Under the pieces are notes generated by a model that was given only the letters and a program-made list of their open reading frames with translations, was not told the DNA's origin and searched no databases. A program made the position numbers and the translations under genes. From Xanthostigma xanthostigma (taxonomy: Eukaryota > Arthropoda > Insecta > Raphidioptera > Raphidiidae), in the NCBI GenBank assembly GCA_963575645.1, contig OY754473.1, positions 1,550,001-1,614,000 on the forward strand: a stretch of DNA of 64,000 nucleotides. Reading direction: 5' to 3'. Numbering within the stretch: position 1 is the first letter of the stretch; each line of letters opens with the position of its first letter. This document shows, in pieces, positions 32,892 through 44,350 of the stretch.

Positions 32892-34093
32892 CTAAAACAA
32901 AAAAAAGAATTAGAAATACGATCGAAAAGGAAATTGACAATAAAATACAATTTTTGAAAACAAAATGTTTCATAATTAATAAATCCATCATTTACGACTT
33001 GGTCTTTTTTTAATATTGAAAACTTTAGGAAAGAAAACAAAGTGGCAATACAATATTTAATACGCTACTAGAAAAATTCCAAAGTTTGTAGCTTTTTAAC
33101 AATTAAACAAACACTTTCGAGCCACTTTTTATTAAAAAATGTCTGTTTTTTAGTCAGTTGGTTTGAATTAAATCTTGCGCCCAAATTTTTTCTATTTAGT
33201 CATTATTTTTTCGTTTTGAGGTCCCCTGTATGGGAGTTTCTGTATTGATAATAATTACTCAACACGTTTCAGTTTCCTTTAATTAATTTTATTGTCACAA
33301 TAGATTTATCTTCCATATCAAAAAGAAAATAAAAAAGAAAACTACTTCTAATTGAACACAGTGGGTTGCACAGCACTTGCTGCATCCTCTATAACCTGTT
33401 TTGTGGGTCTACAAAATATATTGTTGATAGATAGAACACACTACTTTTCCCTGAATCAAAAAACATATTTTTACATTGTTTAATTGAAATAGATGGTGAT
33501 TATTATATGAGGCCTCAGATCACATTTAGGAAAACCCCATCGGCTTGGTGGTGTGCGGAAAAGGGGGGGAAGGGTGTTAAAAATGTGGATACCTAGTCGT
33601 TTAACATCCCCCACCCGCCCCTGTTCAGAGCCCCTCTCCCCTGACATGTGGGGTAGTACTAACGTAAATGTTGGGGAATTTTACAGATATTGGTCATTCC
33701 GAAAGTGAATAACAAGATGTCTATACAGTATCAAAAAATGACTTATAAGTACAGTATTCAGTCCTATTAATATTTATTATGGGACTATTGTGCCATTTTT
33801 TTTGGTATGTTTCAACTGGAAATATATTCTTTAAATGTTCTATAGAATTCACTAAACATCGCAGATGTTCCACTCAGTAGAATTTTACCCAACTATGCCG
33901 AGTGATCTCAATTTCGTTTTTGTACTTGAACCCTTTTCACAGTTAAGTTTTTGATGGAATTAACTTTACATTTTCATTGTTTTAAAAATTTTTTAAATTA
34001 ATTTATAATTATATTTACAGAGTTACATTAATAAGCTATATTAAATAAATTACAGACTTTATTAAACTATCTGACAAGAAGAAATATTATTAC

Positions 34094-34242
34094 CTGAACA
34101 GGAGCACACTTCATGATTGCATTAGCCGCGAGGTTTCCAAATCTGGTTAAAAAGGAAAACAAATCTAATATCGAAACGTCACTCGATAAACACAATCGAC
34201 TTATTTTACAGGGACAAAGCCAGTTATCGAGATTTCACTCAT
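34094..34242 (-). pseudogene. Unit C remnant of ZAD exon 1
   Basis: 149 bases; same 1-base loss and stop as unit A. 32892-34093 is the old intron plus repeated flank and holds no gene. Confidence 0.7.
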
Positions 34243-34960
34243 TGTGTGAATTTTAACACGAAATATCTGAACAAATTTTCCATACAAATTCACAGAACAC
34301 TTAAAATTAGTTCGTTATTAATTGCTGAAAGCATTGTCAGAAAATCTAGTTTAACAGAGGTGTTAGGAGCCATTCATTAATTACGTAAGGGTCCCGACTG
34401 TTTACTTACAATTTATATTAAATTGCTTAGTTTTTGTGAGAGAGAACAACGACAAATTCATTAGCCATTTATGCTAAAAGCACATTTGGACCTAACTGGT
34501 TAATGTTATGCATTAAATTATTTAATAAACTACCATGCTCGGAACGCAATTTGCAAATAAAAATTTTAAAAAAATAATTATCAAGGTCTATCTGATAAAT
34601 GAGGCAGTTTATTCTGTCGACTAATTTTTAATAAATTGCAAATGTCAAGGTGAGCTAAAAAGTAATATTTTTATTGTAGGTATTAGTATTTTTTTTAACA
34701 ATGGTCAAAACTAATTATGTACACTTTCTGTGTCTGACCATTTAATATTCCGATGGAAGAGAAAATTCTTATTATTATATTTTAGGGGCCAAATAGTAGT
34801 AGTGCCAATATTTTAGACCAGTTGCCTGGAATTTTTACTTTAATCCAGTCAACAGCTGATAATTTTAAGTACCTACTTATTTTCTGCAATGCGTTCTTAT
34901 CGCAGCGTAAGTCTTCAGTTTTGTAGAAAAAAATTATCAAACAGTTATAATAAAAGATAT
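34243..34960 (-). other. Unit C/D spacer
   Basis: Duplicated cluster DNA with the decayed LINE C-terminal piece at about 34787-34900; no gene. Confidence 0.55.
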
Positions 34961-34966
34961 TTTATT
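34961..34966 (-). terminator. Unit D poly(A) signal
   Basis: AATAAA on the minus strand about 95 bases past the stop codon. Confidence 0.55.
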
Positions 34967-35057
34967 TAAAGAAAATATTTCACATGTATACAATTATATC
35001 GATATGGTATTAATAATATTAAAATCTAGTGTAAAGGCCAATGCAAACAATGTATTC

Positions 35058-36803
35058 TTATTTCAAATATGAAACATTATGTTTCACGTCAGTATGAATA
35101 CGTTGGTGAGACTTTAGACTGCATGATTTATTGAAATACTCTTTACAAATGTCACACTGATATCGTTTCTCGCCAGTATGTGTCTGTTTGTGAGTATTTA
35201 AACTGCCTAACTGAGTGAAACACTTTTTACAAATGTCGCACTGATGCGGTTTCTCATCAGAATGTGTCAATTTGTGAGTTTTCAAAGTGCTTGAATGAGT
35301 GAAACACTTTTTACAAATGTCACACTGATACGGTTTTTCACCAGTATGTGTCTGTTTGTGGGTATTCAAATGGCCTGACTGAGTGAAATACTTTTTACAA
35401 ATGTCACACTGATACGGTGTATTATCAGTATGTGTCCGTTTGTGAGTATTTAAACTGCCTAACTGAGAGAAACACTTTTTACAAATGTCGCACTGATGCG
35501 GTTTCTCACCAGTATGTGTCCGTTTGTGAGTATTTAAACTGCCTAACTGAGTGAAACACTTTTTACAAATGTCGCACTGATGCGGTTTCTCACCAGTATG
35601 GGTCAGCTTGTGATAATAAAAACCGCTTGAGTGAATGAAACCCTTTTTACAAATGTCACACTGATATCGTTTCTCACCAGTATGTGTCCGTTTGTGAGTA
35701 TTTAAACTGCCTAACTGAGTGAAACACTTTTTACAAATGTCGCACTGATGCGGTTTCTCACCAGTATGGGTCAGTTTGTGATAATTAAAACCGCTTGAGT
35801 GAATGAAACACTTTTTACAAATGTCACACTGATACGGTTTCTCACCAGTATGCGTCAATTTGTGCGTATTTAAATGTCTTGAATGAGCGAAACATTTTTT
35901 ACAAATATCACACTGATATGGTCTCTCACTAGTACGTGCACGTTTGTGAGTTTTCATAAAGCTCGATTCCGCATCACGTTTTTTACATATTGTACCGTTT
36001 TTCTTAAAATGACGCGATTTTACTTTGTCGACTTGCGTGTGCTTCTCACGTTCCATCGATATATCTTTAATTTCTTCTTCAAATTTGTCAAAATTCTCTC
36101 CCACACCCGAAGAATGAAAACTCTCGAAGTTTTCCGATTTGATACCAAAACCGACCTTTGTGTCTTCGCAGCTGATTTCGCTAACTCCTTTGGAAAAATC
36201 GTTTAGTGAGTCATCAATAGATTCCATCAGAATTAATGATTCATCAATCGGTTCATCCTTGATTTCGGATTTTAAAGACATTTCCTCAATATTTTTGCAT
36301 GTAAAATCAAACTTTTCGGGTTTCTCCAATTTCCAGTTAACATTCATGTCTTGTACCAATTTATTGTCGCCAAGATTGATAAGTGATTTCTCACCATCCT
36401 CAGATAAAGGTTCGAAGATGTCATCGGCATTGTCTGGCGAAATTATTGAATTATCTTGCTCTTCTTTTATTTCCGATTTTAAGCACATTTCTACGTTATT
36501 TAAGCTTGCTGAATTGTAATTTTCATACTCTTTCTCTCTCCAGTTGATATTTGTGTCAAACTCGTCATTAAGTTCCGAAGACTTGCGACTTGCGTTGTCT
36601 GCATTGGTGTTATTGATTAAAGGATCCTCAGGCGGCCTCTGAATAGACCCGAGCTTAGGGTTTCTTTCAAAAGCTAATTGCTCCAAATAGCGTTGCAGAG
36701 TTTTATCGGATTCTATTATTTGCATCTGGAACTGATGAGTTATTTCCAGCCTAGTGTAACATTTTTCACAGATAAAATTTGGCATCCCATCGCCGTTTCT
36801 TAT
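35058..36803 (-). CDS. Unit D exon 2: ZAD second half, linker, 10 C2H2 fingers
   Basis: Joined in phase 0 to exon 1 (39210-39359) through a TTTGTTTCAG acceptor, giving 631 residues. The ZAD finishes here with FICEKC (zinc ligands C62 and C65 of the joined protein) and the helical segment TRLEITHQFQ...YLEQL; ZADs normally mediate dimerisation and nuclear targeting. The linker has only two acidic repeats, unlike the four in the sister genes. Fingers: HRHT, HSGY, QGST, HSGY, QGST, QGST, QGHT, HSTT, QGST, KCSS at the contact positions; QGST occurs four times. This is the only copy with an intact ZAD and the best candidate for the ancestral, fully functional gene. Confidence 0.85.
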   Translation of the reverse strand: MRNGDGMPNFICEKCYTRLEITHQFQMQIIESDKTLQRYLEQLAFERNPKLGSIQRPPEDPLINNTNADNASRKSSELNDEFDTNINWREKEYENYNSASLNNVEMCLKSEIKEEQDNSIISPDNADDIFEPLSEDGEKSLINLGDNKLVQDMNVNWKLEKPEKFDFTCKNIEEMSLKSEIKDEPIDESLILMESIDDSLNDFSKGVSEISCEDTKVGFGIKSENFESFHSSGVGENFDKFEEEIKDISMEREKHTQVDKVKSRHFKKNGTICKKRDAESSFMKTHKRARTSERPYQCDICKKCFAHSRHLNTHKLTHTGEKPYQCDICKKCFIHSSGFNYHKLTHTGEKPHQCDICKKCFTQLGSLNTHKRTHTGEKRYQCDICKKGFIHSSGFYYHKLTHTGEKPHQCDICKKCFTQLGSLNTHKRTHTGEKPHQCDICKKCFSQLGSLNTHKRTHTDNTPYQCDICKKYFTQSGHLNTHKQTHTGEKPYQCDICKKCFTHSSTLKTHKLTHSDEKPHQCDICKKCFTQLGSLNTHKQTHTGEKRYQCDICKEYFNKSCSLKSHQRIHTDVKHNVSYLK

Positions 36804-37281
36804 CTGAAACAAAAGAAAAATTAGTAATCAGATCGAAAAAGAAAGTTAATAAAATAGCATTTTTTAAGACAAAATGTTTCATAGGTAATAACTCCATATT
36901 TTACAATTTGACCTTTTTTTTTTGAAAAGTTTAGAAAAGAAAGCAAACTTTACAAATTATTCTACATTTTGTAAATAAGTTTACCGTCAACTTTTTTTAG
37001 ACAGACAGTGTGTTAGAAGTTTGGAAAACTCTTTCGAGCTACTTTCGACCCCGCTTTTATTAAAAATCTATTGGAAAAAATGTTTCTTTGTTAGTCAATT
37101 AGTTTGAATTAAATCCTGCATCCAAATTTTGACTATTTAGACATTTTTTTTTTCGTTTTGAGGTCCCTTGTATGAGAGTTGTTATATTTTTTAATAATTA
37201 CTCAACAGCTTTCAGTTTCCTTTAATTAATTTTATTGCCACAACAGAAAATTTATCTTCCATATCAAAAAGAAAATAAAAA

Positions 37282-38440
37282 ATTGGTTGTCTGTAAAGTC
37301 GGTTTACGGACGAAAGTTTTACGTGATAACGTATTCCGCTCGAATATCATATTTAATAATACATTACTGCGCTCTCGCTTGCACGCACAGGGTCAGGCGG
37401 AACGTTACACTTTTTCGTGCATGCAGCTGGTGTTTCATCAATTTATAAGACGTTATCACGTCAAAAACTTAGTCCGCATTCTTTAGAAGTCCGCCATAAT
37501 GGATTTAGAATGACGTCACTTTATTTTTCGATTTATTCTCAGCAAGCCCTTTCATTTGATACCCATATAGTAGGAAAGCATAATAAAATTAGTCCGCCAT
37601 ATTGGATTTAGAGTGACGTCACTTTATTTTTCGAGTTATTCTCAGCAAGCCCTTTCATTTGATACCCATATTGTAGAAAAGCATAATAAAATTGGTTGCC
37701 ATCTTTAGAAGTCCGCCATATTGGATTTAGAGTGTTGTCACTTTGTTTTTCGAGTTATTTTCAGCAAGCCCTTTCATTTGATAGCCATATTGTAGGAAAG
37801 CGTAAAAAACTTAGTCCGCCATCTTTAGAAGTCCGCCTAATTGGTTTTAGACTGACGTCACTTTATTTTTCGAGTTATTCTCAGCAAGTCCTTTAATTTG
37901 ATACCCATATTGTAGAAAAGCATAATAAAATTAGTCCGCCATCTTTAGAAGTCCGCCATATTGGATTTAGAGTAACGTCACTTTATTTTTCGAGTTATTC
38001 TCAGCAAGCCCTTTCATTTGATACCCATATTATAGGAAAGCATTATAAAATTAGTCCGCCATCTTTAGAAGTCCGCCATATTGGATTTAGAGTGACGTCA
38101 TACAGCTAACCATGCATTGTCATTCAAAATAAACGTGTATACAAATTTTCATCTCAATCGGTTGATGATATCTGCTTCAAAATTACCGAAGGCATTTCTG
38201 CCATCTTTAGAAGTCCGCCATATTGGATTTAGAGTGACGTCACACAGCTAACCATGCATTGTCATTCAAAATAAACGTGTATACAAATTTTCATCTCAAT
38301 CGGTTGATGATATCTGCTTCAAAATTACCGAATGCATTCTCGTCGCTCACTTAGTAACGTTACACTTTTTCGTGCATGCAGCCGGTGTTTCATCTTTTTA
38401 TTTTGACGTGATTCATCACTTTATAAGACGTTATCACGTC
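37282..38440 (-). mobile_element. R3 composite element carrying a ~120-bp satellite array
   Basis: A complete short R3 copy in reverse (37282-37462) is followed by five ~100-120-bp units (starting near 37469, 37589, 37691, 37811 and 37931: ttagtccgcc...ttcatttgatacccatat), then two ~140-bp units (from 38051 and about 38199), and a second R3 left end finishing at 38440. Sister units at 33310-33350 and 57000-57020 have the uninterrupted sequence, so the entire 1.16 kb lies in one insertion inside the unit D intron. Confidence 0.8.
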
Positions 38441-39209
38441 AAAAAGAAAACTACTTCTAGTTTAACACAGTGGGTTGCACAGCACTCGCTGCGTCCTCTA
38501 TATCCTGTTTTGGAGGTCTACAAAATATATAGTTGATAGATAGCACTCACTACTTTACCCTGTATAAAAAAAAATTGTTTTATTGAAATAGATGATTATT
38601 ATATGAGGCCTCATATCTCACTTAGGAACACCCCACCGGCAGATGGTGTGCGGAAAGAGGGGTGGGGGGTGTTACAATTTGTTAAAAATGTGGACAGTCA
38701 TTTAACATCCCCCACCCACCACTGTTCTAAGCCACCATAATATGGCAACACCTCTCCCCCGATATATTGTGTACTAACGTAAATGTTGGGGAATTTTACA
38801 AATATTGGTAATTCCGAAAGTAACTAACAAGATGGCTATACAGTTTCAAAAAAATGACTTATAAGTACAGTATTCAGTCCTATTAATATTTAATTACGGA
38901 ACTTTTGTGCCAATTTCTTATGGTGTGTTTCAACTTTCAATTGGAAATAATATATTCTTTAACTGTTCTATAGAATTCACTCAAAATTGCAGGTGTTTAT
39001 TCAGTAGAATTTTAGTAACCAACTGATCTCAATTCCTTTTCTGTAATTGAACCACTCTTTCACAGTTAAGTTTTTGATGAAATTCAATCAACATTTACAA
39101 TGTTTTACAAATTTTAAGATTAATTTATAATTATAAAGTTACATTAATAAGCTATATTAAATAGATTATAGACTTTATTAAATTATCTGACAAGAAGAAA
39201 TATTATTAC

Positions 39210-39359
39210 CTGAACAGGAGCACACTTCATGACTGCATTAACCACGAGGTTCTCAAATCTGATTGAAAAGGAAAACAAGTCTAATATCGTAACGTCACTC
39301 GATAAACACAATCGACACATTTTACTAAGGCCAAAGCCAGTTATCGAGATTTCACTCAT
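39210..39359 (-). CDS. Unit D exon 1: ZAD first half
   Basis: 50 codons from ATG (MSEISITGFGLSKMCRLC...) to CAG, followed by the donor GTAATAAT. CRLC supplies the first two ZAD zinc ligands (C15, C18). With exon 2 the spacing C18 to C62 is in the normal ZAD range. The start chosen is the first ATG; no in-frame upstream ATG is seen. The intron is 2.4 kb and contains the R3 composite insertion. Confidence 0.85.
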
Positions 39360-39419
39360 TGTGTGAATTTTAACACGACTTTTCTGAACAAATTTTCCGT
39401 GCAAATTCACAGAAACCCT

Positions 39420-39788
39420 ATGTAAAAATAGTGCCAGTGCGTTACTGCGTTATTTGCAGAAAGCATAGTCAGAAGATTTAGTTTTTTTGTACAATTTCCA
39501 CTTTGAAACAACATTTTTTCTACACAATTTAATCAAAAATAGGTTTTAAAAACCTATCGTTTTCTCTATAGATTTTATATCAGTCATATTTTGTTTTTCC
39601 TGTGACTCATGTGAGTACATTTAGGGCTGCGGTACTGAGTCCTAAAAGTACTTAAAATATACACTTAGGTACCTAAAAAGTATTTTTACTTTAAATCCCA
39701 ACAAAAATGCAGGAATTAGTATGTGAACTTTGAAGATCGGTGCTGGTCCTTTTATTTAGTTACCTACTTTTTATAATAAGTACTTTTA
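39420..39788. other. Cluster flank upstream of unit D
   Basis: Matches the flank upstream of unit A (25080-25270 region). No gene or obvious promoter motif recognised. Confidence 0.45.
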
Positions 39789-39789
39789 C

Positions 39790-40330
39790 CATTCCAACCC
39801 ATAACTGGGGAATGGTACTAGTTTAGGTCAAAAATCACTTTTCAAAATTTTACCATATCTTTTCGTTTTCAGCTACCCGGATCCAAAAAACGCATTTTTG
39901 GAAAAACTGTGCGTCTGTTTGTCTGTGAAAACGATACAAGTCAAACGGATTGAAACCAAATAGGAGGATGTTTGGTATGCAAATATGAAGAGCCCTATCG
40001 TTTTTGGGGAAAATCGACGCATGTTATATACCATAACGGTGTTTTTTATATACTAATGGTATACTTTTTATAACGGTTTAATATTCTATTTATTTATTCA
40101 AGAAAGTTTCGTTCAAATTTTTTTATAAACTTTATAGTTTCGGAAATATTTTGAAAATAAAAAATCAGCTGTTATTTTGTTTGGTAGATCTGTCAGAAAT
40201 AAACTAGTTAAGCATGCTTTGATTAATTTTTACATGACGTGGAACATATTATATGTAGGTAACCATGGCAACGAATAGCAAATATCATTTTGAATACTTG
40301 CCATTACCCGCGTCACCTCACGCGCTATCA
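39790..40330. repeat. Dispersed repeat family R2, copy 2
   Basis: Parallel to 6790-7330, including ggggaatggtactagtttagg, gcatgctttgattaattttt and gtaaccatggcaacg. Confidence 0.75.
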
Positions 40331-40560
40331 GAAATTTTATTTTCTTTTTTATACTTTTTTTATTGCAAATTAAGGTATACAAATACAAATGTGTTTGAAG
40401 GATACTTCCCCTTGCTAGAGCGAACGTGTCGAGGGGAAGGATTCAAAATGGCTGTGTTTCGTGTTCAACGTGTAAATGTGCAGGTGTTTGTGTTGTGTGA
40501 GTGCGTCGTGTAATGTATGTATGTGTTTATGAGGCGCTTTAGTGCTACACTGCAAACTAA

Positions 40561-41016
40561 AGGCCGCTGCACACGAGGCTAGAAACACTGCTTGGAGTTC
40601 TGCTGGCCAGTAGGCTGGGTACCAAGCTGGAAATGACGTCACTGTGGAGTCGCCTACTAACACTCAAGATAGGTTTCAAAATTAGAACAGGGGTTTTTTT
40701 CCTTGATAGGTCCGCTGCTAGGTATGAGGAAAAACCAATCAGGAAGCAGTATCTTGTCACGTGGGCGACTTGAACAAACGGCCACAAACCAACATGGCGT
40801 AATTCTGCTCAGAGTCAGACAGCAGACACGTTTTGCTCTGTGTTTATATTTGAACTGTCACTGCGCCCGCACCTGATTTATTCACAAAACTAGCTTGAAA
40901 AGAAATCTCGTGTGAAGCGAGCACATAACAGTAATCAAGAAAACCAGCGGTAGAAAACTAGTAGGCAAATCTAGCAAGGAATCCAGTAGCATTTCTAGCC
41001 TCGTGTGCAGCGGCCT
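40561..41016. mobile_element. MITE with 26-bp perfect TIRs
   Basis: aaggccgctgcacacgaggc plus tagaaa at the left end is exactly inverted at 40991-41016. Non-coding. A left-end fragment is at 3942. No convincing target duplication. Confidence 0.8.
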
Positions 41017-41025
41017 TATAATTTT

Positions 41026-41220
41026 TTTCACTAAACGGACAAAACAAAAACAAAACACAAACTCGTGTCGAATAAAACAAAACTGCAACTGTTCGCAAAC
41101 TTTTTGAAGACTGGCGTGTTTTGCGACAGTTGGAGTTTTGTTTTTCGAGTCCCGCTCGGAAGCGGTAACATTAAAAGGTTTTGATGTGTTTTGAAACTCG
41201 AGTCTGTTTAGTGGAAACGG
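41026..41220. mobile_element. Short MITE with cactaaacggac-type ends
   Basis: tcactaaacggac at the left and the complement gtctgtttagtgga at the right. A related end (gtccgtttagtgataaacc) occurs at 42367-42385 next to a similar acaaaaacaaaac stretch, marking a second copy at about 42215-42385. Confidence 0.55.
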
Positions 41221-41306
41221 TTGTGTTGTGTTTTCTATTTTCGCCTTGCTAGTCTGAATACGAATTTTGTACCAAATTAGTAGGTAAGTAAATAATGTAT
41301 TTTTTT

Positions 41307-41879
41307 GACGTGATAACGTCTTATAAATTGATGAATCACCAATCTTATAAATTGATAAAACACCGGCTGCATGCACGAAAAAGTGTAACGTTCGTAACGT
41401 TCCGCCTGACCCTGTGCGTGCTTTTCTCGAAAACGGCCCTAACGATTTGGATGAAATTTACTGAAAAGGGATTTTGGGGGGCAAAAAATCGTTTTAGCTA
41501 GGTCTCATCTCTCGAAAAAATCGTTTTCTTACAAATTTTATCATTATAAAAATCAATTTTTTGACGTATGAAAATACTTAAATATTGTAAGTAGGTTTTG
41601 GAATTTTATATTATAAACAGTGAAACAATTGTTTTATAAATATTATGACAGCTAATCTTTGAGACTTAAAATAAATACGAAAGAAAGAAAGTTAAAAAAA
41701 AACAATTATATTATATGGTGAGTAATTTAAATAAATAAAATTAACCTAAATTTGAAGCGAAAGATGCAATATCATAGATTCGAATTATTATAATCTAATA
41801 TATAAACTTAGGTTATGTATTACGGAATACGTTATCACGTAAAACTATCGTCCGTAAACCGACTTTACAGACAACCAAT
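41307..41879 (+). mobile_element. R3 element, full copy
   Basis: Almost identical to 14798-15390 over its whole length, including both ends, apart from short indels near 41390 and 41630. The high identity indicates recent activity. Confidence 0.85.
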
Positions 41880-41989
41880 TTTTTGATTTTGATTTCTGTT
41901 TTTTTTTTTTTATAGATAAAAAATTTATTTTGAAACGCTGGATAAATTTATATAAACTACATATTATAGGTATATAGCAGATCATATAT

Positions 41990-42115
41990 TATACAGTATG
42001 TAAACGCAAGGTGCACATAGGGAAATTAGCATTGGGAAAAAATACTTGGATCAGAGTTAGCCATGACTGCAGTAATTGTTATTTCTATTGAATTATCGTA
42101 GTAATCTTGGGGATT
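41990..42115. mobile_element. One-ended copy of the 8.26 kb foldback
   Basis: tatacagtatgtaaacgc through gcacatagggaaattagc, the tggatcagag block and the following gttatttctattgaatta match the right half of 8258-8838, inverted. Confidence 0.75.
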
Positions 42116-42370
42116 CCAAGGACTTCAGTATCAACCAGCCATAACTAAGAATAAAAAAATCTTCTTCTCTAAGCATGTTGGTTGATTATTGAAGAAAAAC
42201 TGTGCTTTAACTTCCTCGCGACAACCAGTGGAAAAGGACCGAAAACAAAAACAAAACTCGAACAAAATGTAGCCCGCTTGGTGGAAACAAGCGTTTTGGG
42301 TTTGTTTCAGTTTTGTTTTTGTTTTTCAGGTTCTAGAAAAGACAAACACAACATAAACTCAACTGTCCGT

Positions 42371-42580
42371 TTAGTGATAAACCGGCATTATGCAGCCATT
42401 TACTAATTTATTTTTAAGACTATTAACAGAAGGTATCGTGCGTAGTTCCCGTGGCAGTGTATTGTAAATTTTACGAGCCAAGTTGTAGCAGTGTGAATAT
42501 TTTTGAAGTTGGAATGGTCCCGTCGCCCAATTGGCTGGAATTTTTACTTTAATCCAGTCAATAGTACTTATTTTCTGCAA
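42371..42580 (-). pseudogene. LINE reverse-transcriptase C-terminal fragment
   Basis: The open frame contains DWIKVKIPANW and LARKIYNTLPRELRTIPSVN, the typical end of Jockey/CR1-type LINE proteins. More decayed copies of the same piece lie in the 3' flanks of several zinc-finger units, so it was present in the ancestral duplicated block. Confidence 0.65.
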
Positions 42581-42594
42581 TGCGTTAAAAAATT

Positions 42595-42665
42595 CTAGTT
42601 CTGTTGCATTTGTGTTATCGATTCAAGGATCTTCTGATGACCTTTGAGTGGACGTCTCTAGCTGA
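42595..42665 (-). pseudogene. Relic of a zinc-finger gene linker
   Basis: On the minus strand this reads like the QRPSDEPLIDNTNAD region of the family with a stop and changes. It sits next to the LINE fragment and has no fingers nearby; an old, mostly deleted unit. Confidence 0.5.
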
Positions 42666-42699
42666 GGTTACGTCGCGGCAGTTTCATGTTTAGACCATG

Positions 42700-43714
42700 T
42701 ACCAAAATGACTGTTCGGCACTCGTTCATGCCTCGATTGGAACGCGTTGTCTACTTCACATAGTCGTGACGGTAATATAACGGTTTGCATAAAGGTTGGA
42801 ACAAAGCTTCTGTTAGGAATAACAATTAACAGATTGCATTATTTTTGTGTTAAAATTGTCAATTCTTGGAAAAAGTGTTTCTTCGGCAATGTGATGGACC
42901 AAAGTTTCGGTTTCGGCCAAAACTTTGGCTCAGCCAAAAAATGCAGTCGGCATATCGTCGTTGGTTCCATAATACCTCTTATGTGCAAAAAGTAAATATT
43001 TGCAGGAAAGGCCAAACAGTGGTTATTTCAATAATGGATAATAAGAAACTAGCAATTTCAGAGATATATTTCTAATTCATACTTATCTTCACTATACATG
43101 TTTAATTAAGACGAAGTGTTTTCTTAAAAAATATTTAACGTTAATTTCGGATTTATTGGTTAATGGGAGGAATTATTTGATTGAGAGTTTTAAAATACAA
43201 TAGATTAAAGTATTTTAAATCAGTTTTTGCACACATGAGGTATTACTAGTGTATAGAGCTCCGTTTCCTAAATCTTTTCATCTAAAAAAAGTAAAATCTG
43301 CGAACTATGCACATAAGGGCTATTACAGAACCACCGACGATATGTTGGATCAGGTTCGGGTGTACTCGGGCGGCAGCACATCCTTCGGTTCAGTTCGTTC
43401 CGGCTGACGAACGAATCAAATGAATAACCATGATTTAATAGGTACTAGTGACTTCTATTGGTTTTCATTCACATCAATCAGTTGTAAAAGTTTTTAATTG
43501 TAACTTCTCTTGCGTGCATCAAGCAATGATAAGTGATTTGTTTTACCTGAACAGCCGCCCCTGATCGAAACACAACTTAATATGGGCCAAGATGAGACTG
43601 TCTTACGAATAAAATTAACCGTTATGCAACTGTTAATTTTTGGTCTTTATTTTTGTTTGTTCTAAAAAATTAACATTAATTATAACGAAATAGAAATTCA
43701 TGAATAAAAATTTT
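42700..43714. other. Intergenic, no gene seen
   Basis: No supported gene or element; only short chance frames. Confidence 0.4.
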
Positions 43715-44123
43715 TCTTCATACCTCAATCGAAAGTACATCCTTTCGACATCAATTGTAAGGCAGAAAGTCTAACATTTACGCATTGGTGGAATTACACG
43801 TACTGATGCGGGAAGTACGTACGTTCGGGCGGCAGTAAATAAAATAACCTATCAACTGTTGTTTAGATGTCGTTTCCATAGCAGCCCTATTACATTTTAG
43901 CTAATACTCGTGAACAGCTGTCATTTGTGTTTTTACGTATAACCTCCAAGCTGCTTGCTTCGAATTTATCTGTGTCTTTAGATAATAATTAATTTATTAA
44001 TGTAATAAACCTATGAAGGAAATTAGTATACACTACACTGGCCGAAAGTTTGATATTCTTGCCCTGCGCGTCACGATGTACTTGGCTTCGCCTCGGATGC
44101 AAGATATTAAACTTTCGGCCCTT
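43715..44123. repeat. Dispersed repeat family R1, copy 2
   Basis: Same order and orientation as 3060-3510. It ends at aaactttcggcccttg and joins the unit E 3' flank. Confidence 0.75.
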
Positions 44124-44235
44124 GTGTTGTAATATACTATTAAGGTTCTTATCGCATTGGACGTCTACGCGATCGACGTAAGTCTTCAGTTTTGTAGAAG
44201 AAATTATCAAACAATTATAATAATTTAATAGATAT

Positions 44236-44241
44236 TTTATT
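44236..44241 (-). terminator. Unit E poly(A) signal
   Basis: AATAAA on the minus strand, about 110 bases past the stop codon. Confidence 0.55.
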
Positions 44242-44350
44242 TAAAGAAAATATTAAACATGTAATACGATTTCATCAATATGGCATTAATAACACTAAAA
44301 TCTAGTGGAGAGGTACACGCAAACAATGTACTCTTGCTTCTAAGATCACA

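Noticed and set aside
40265-41376. Several 75-164-codon frames in 40.3-41.4 kb
   Set aside because: They lie across repeat R2 and two MITEs and have no domain or conserved counterpart in the other copies.
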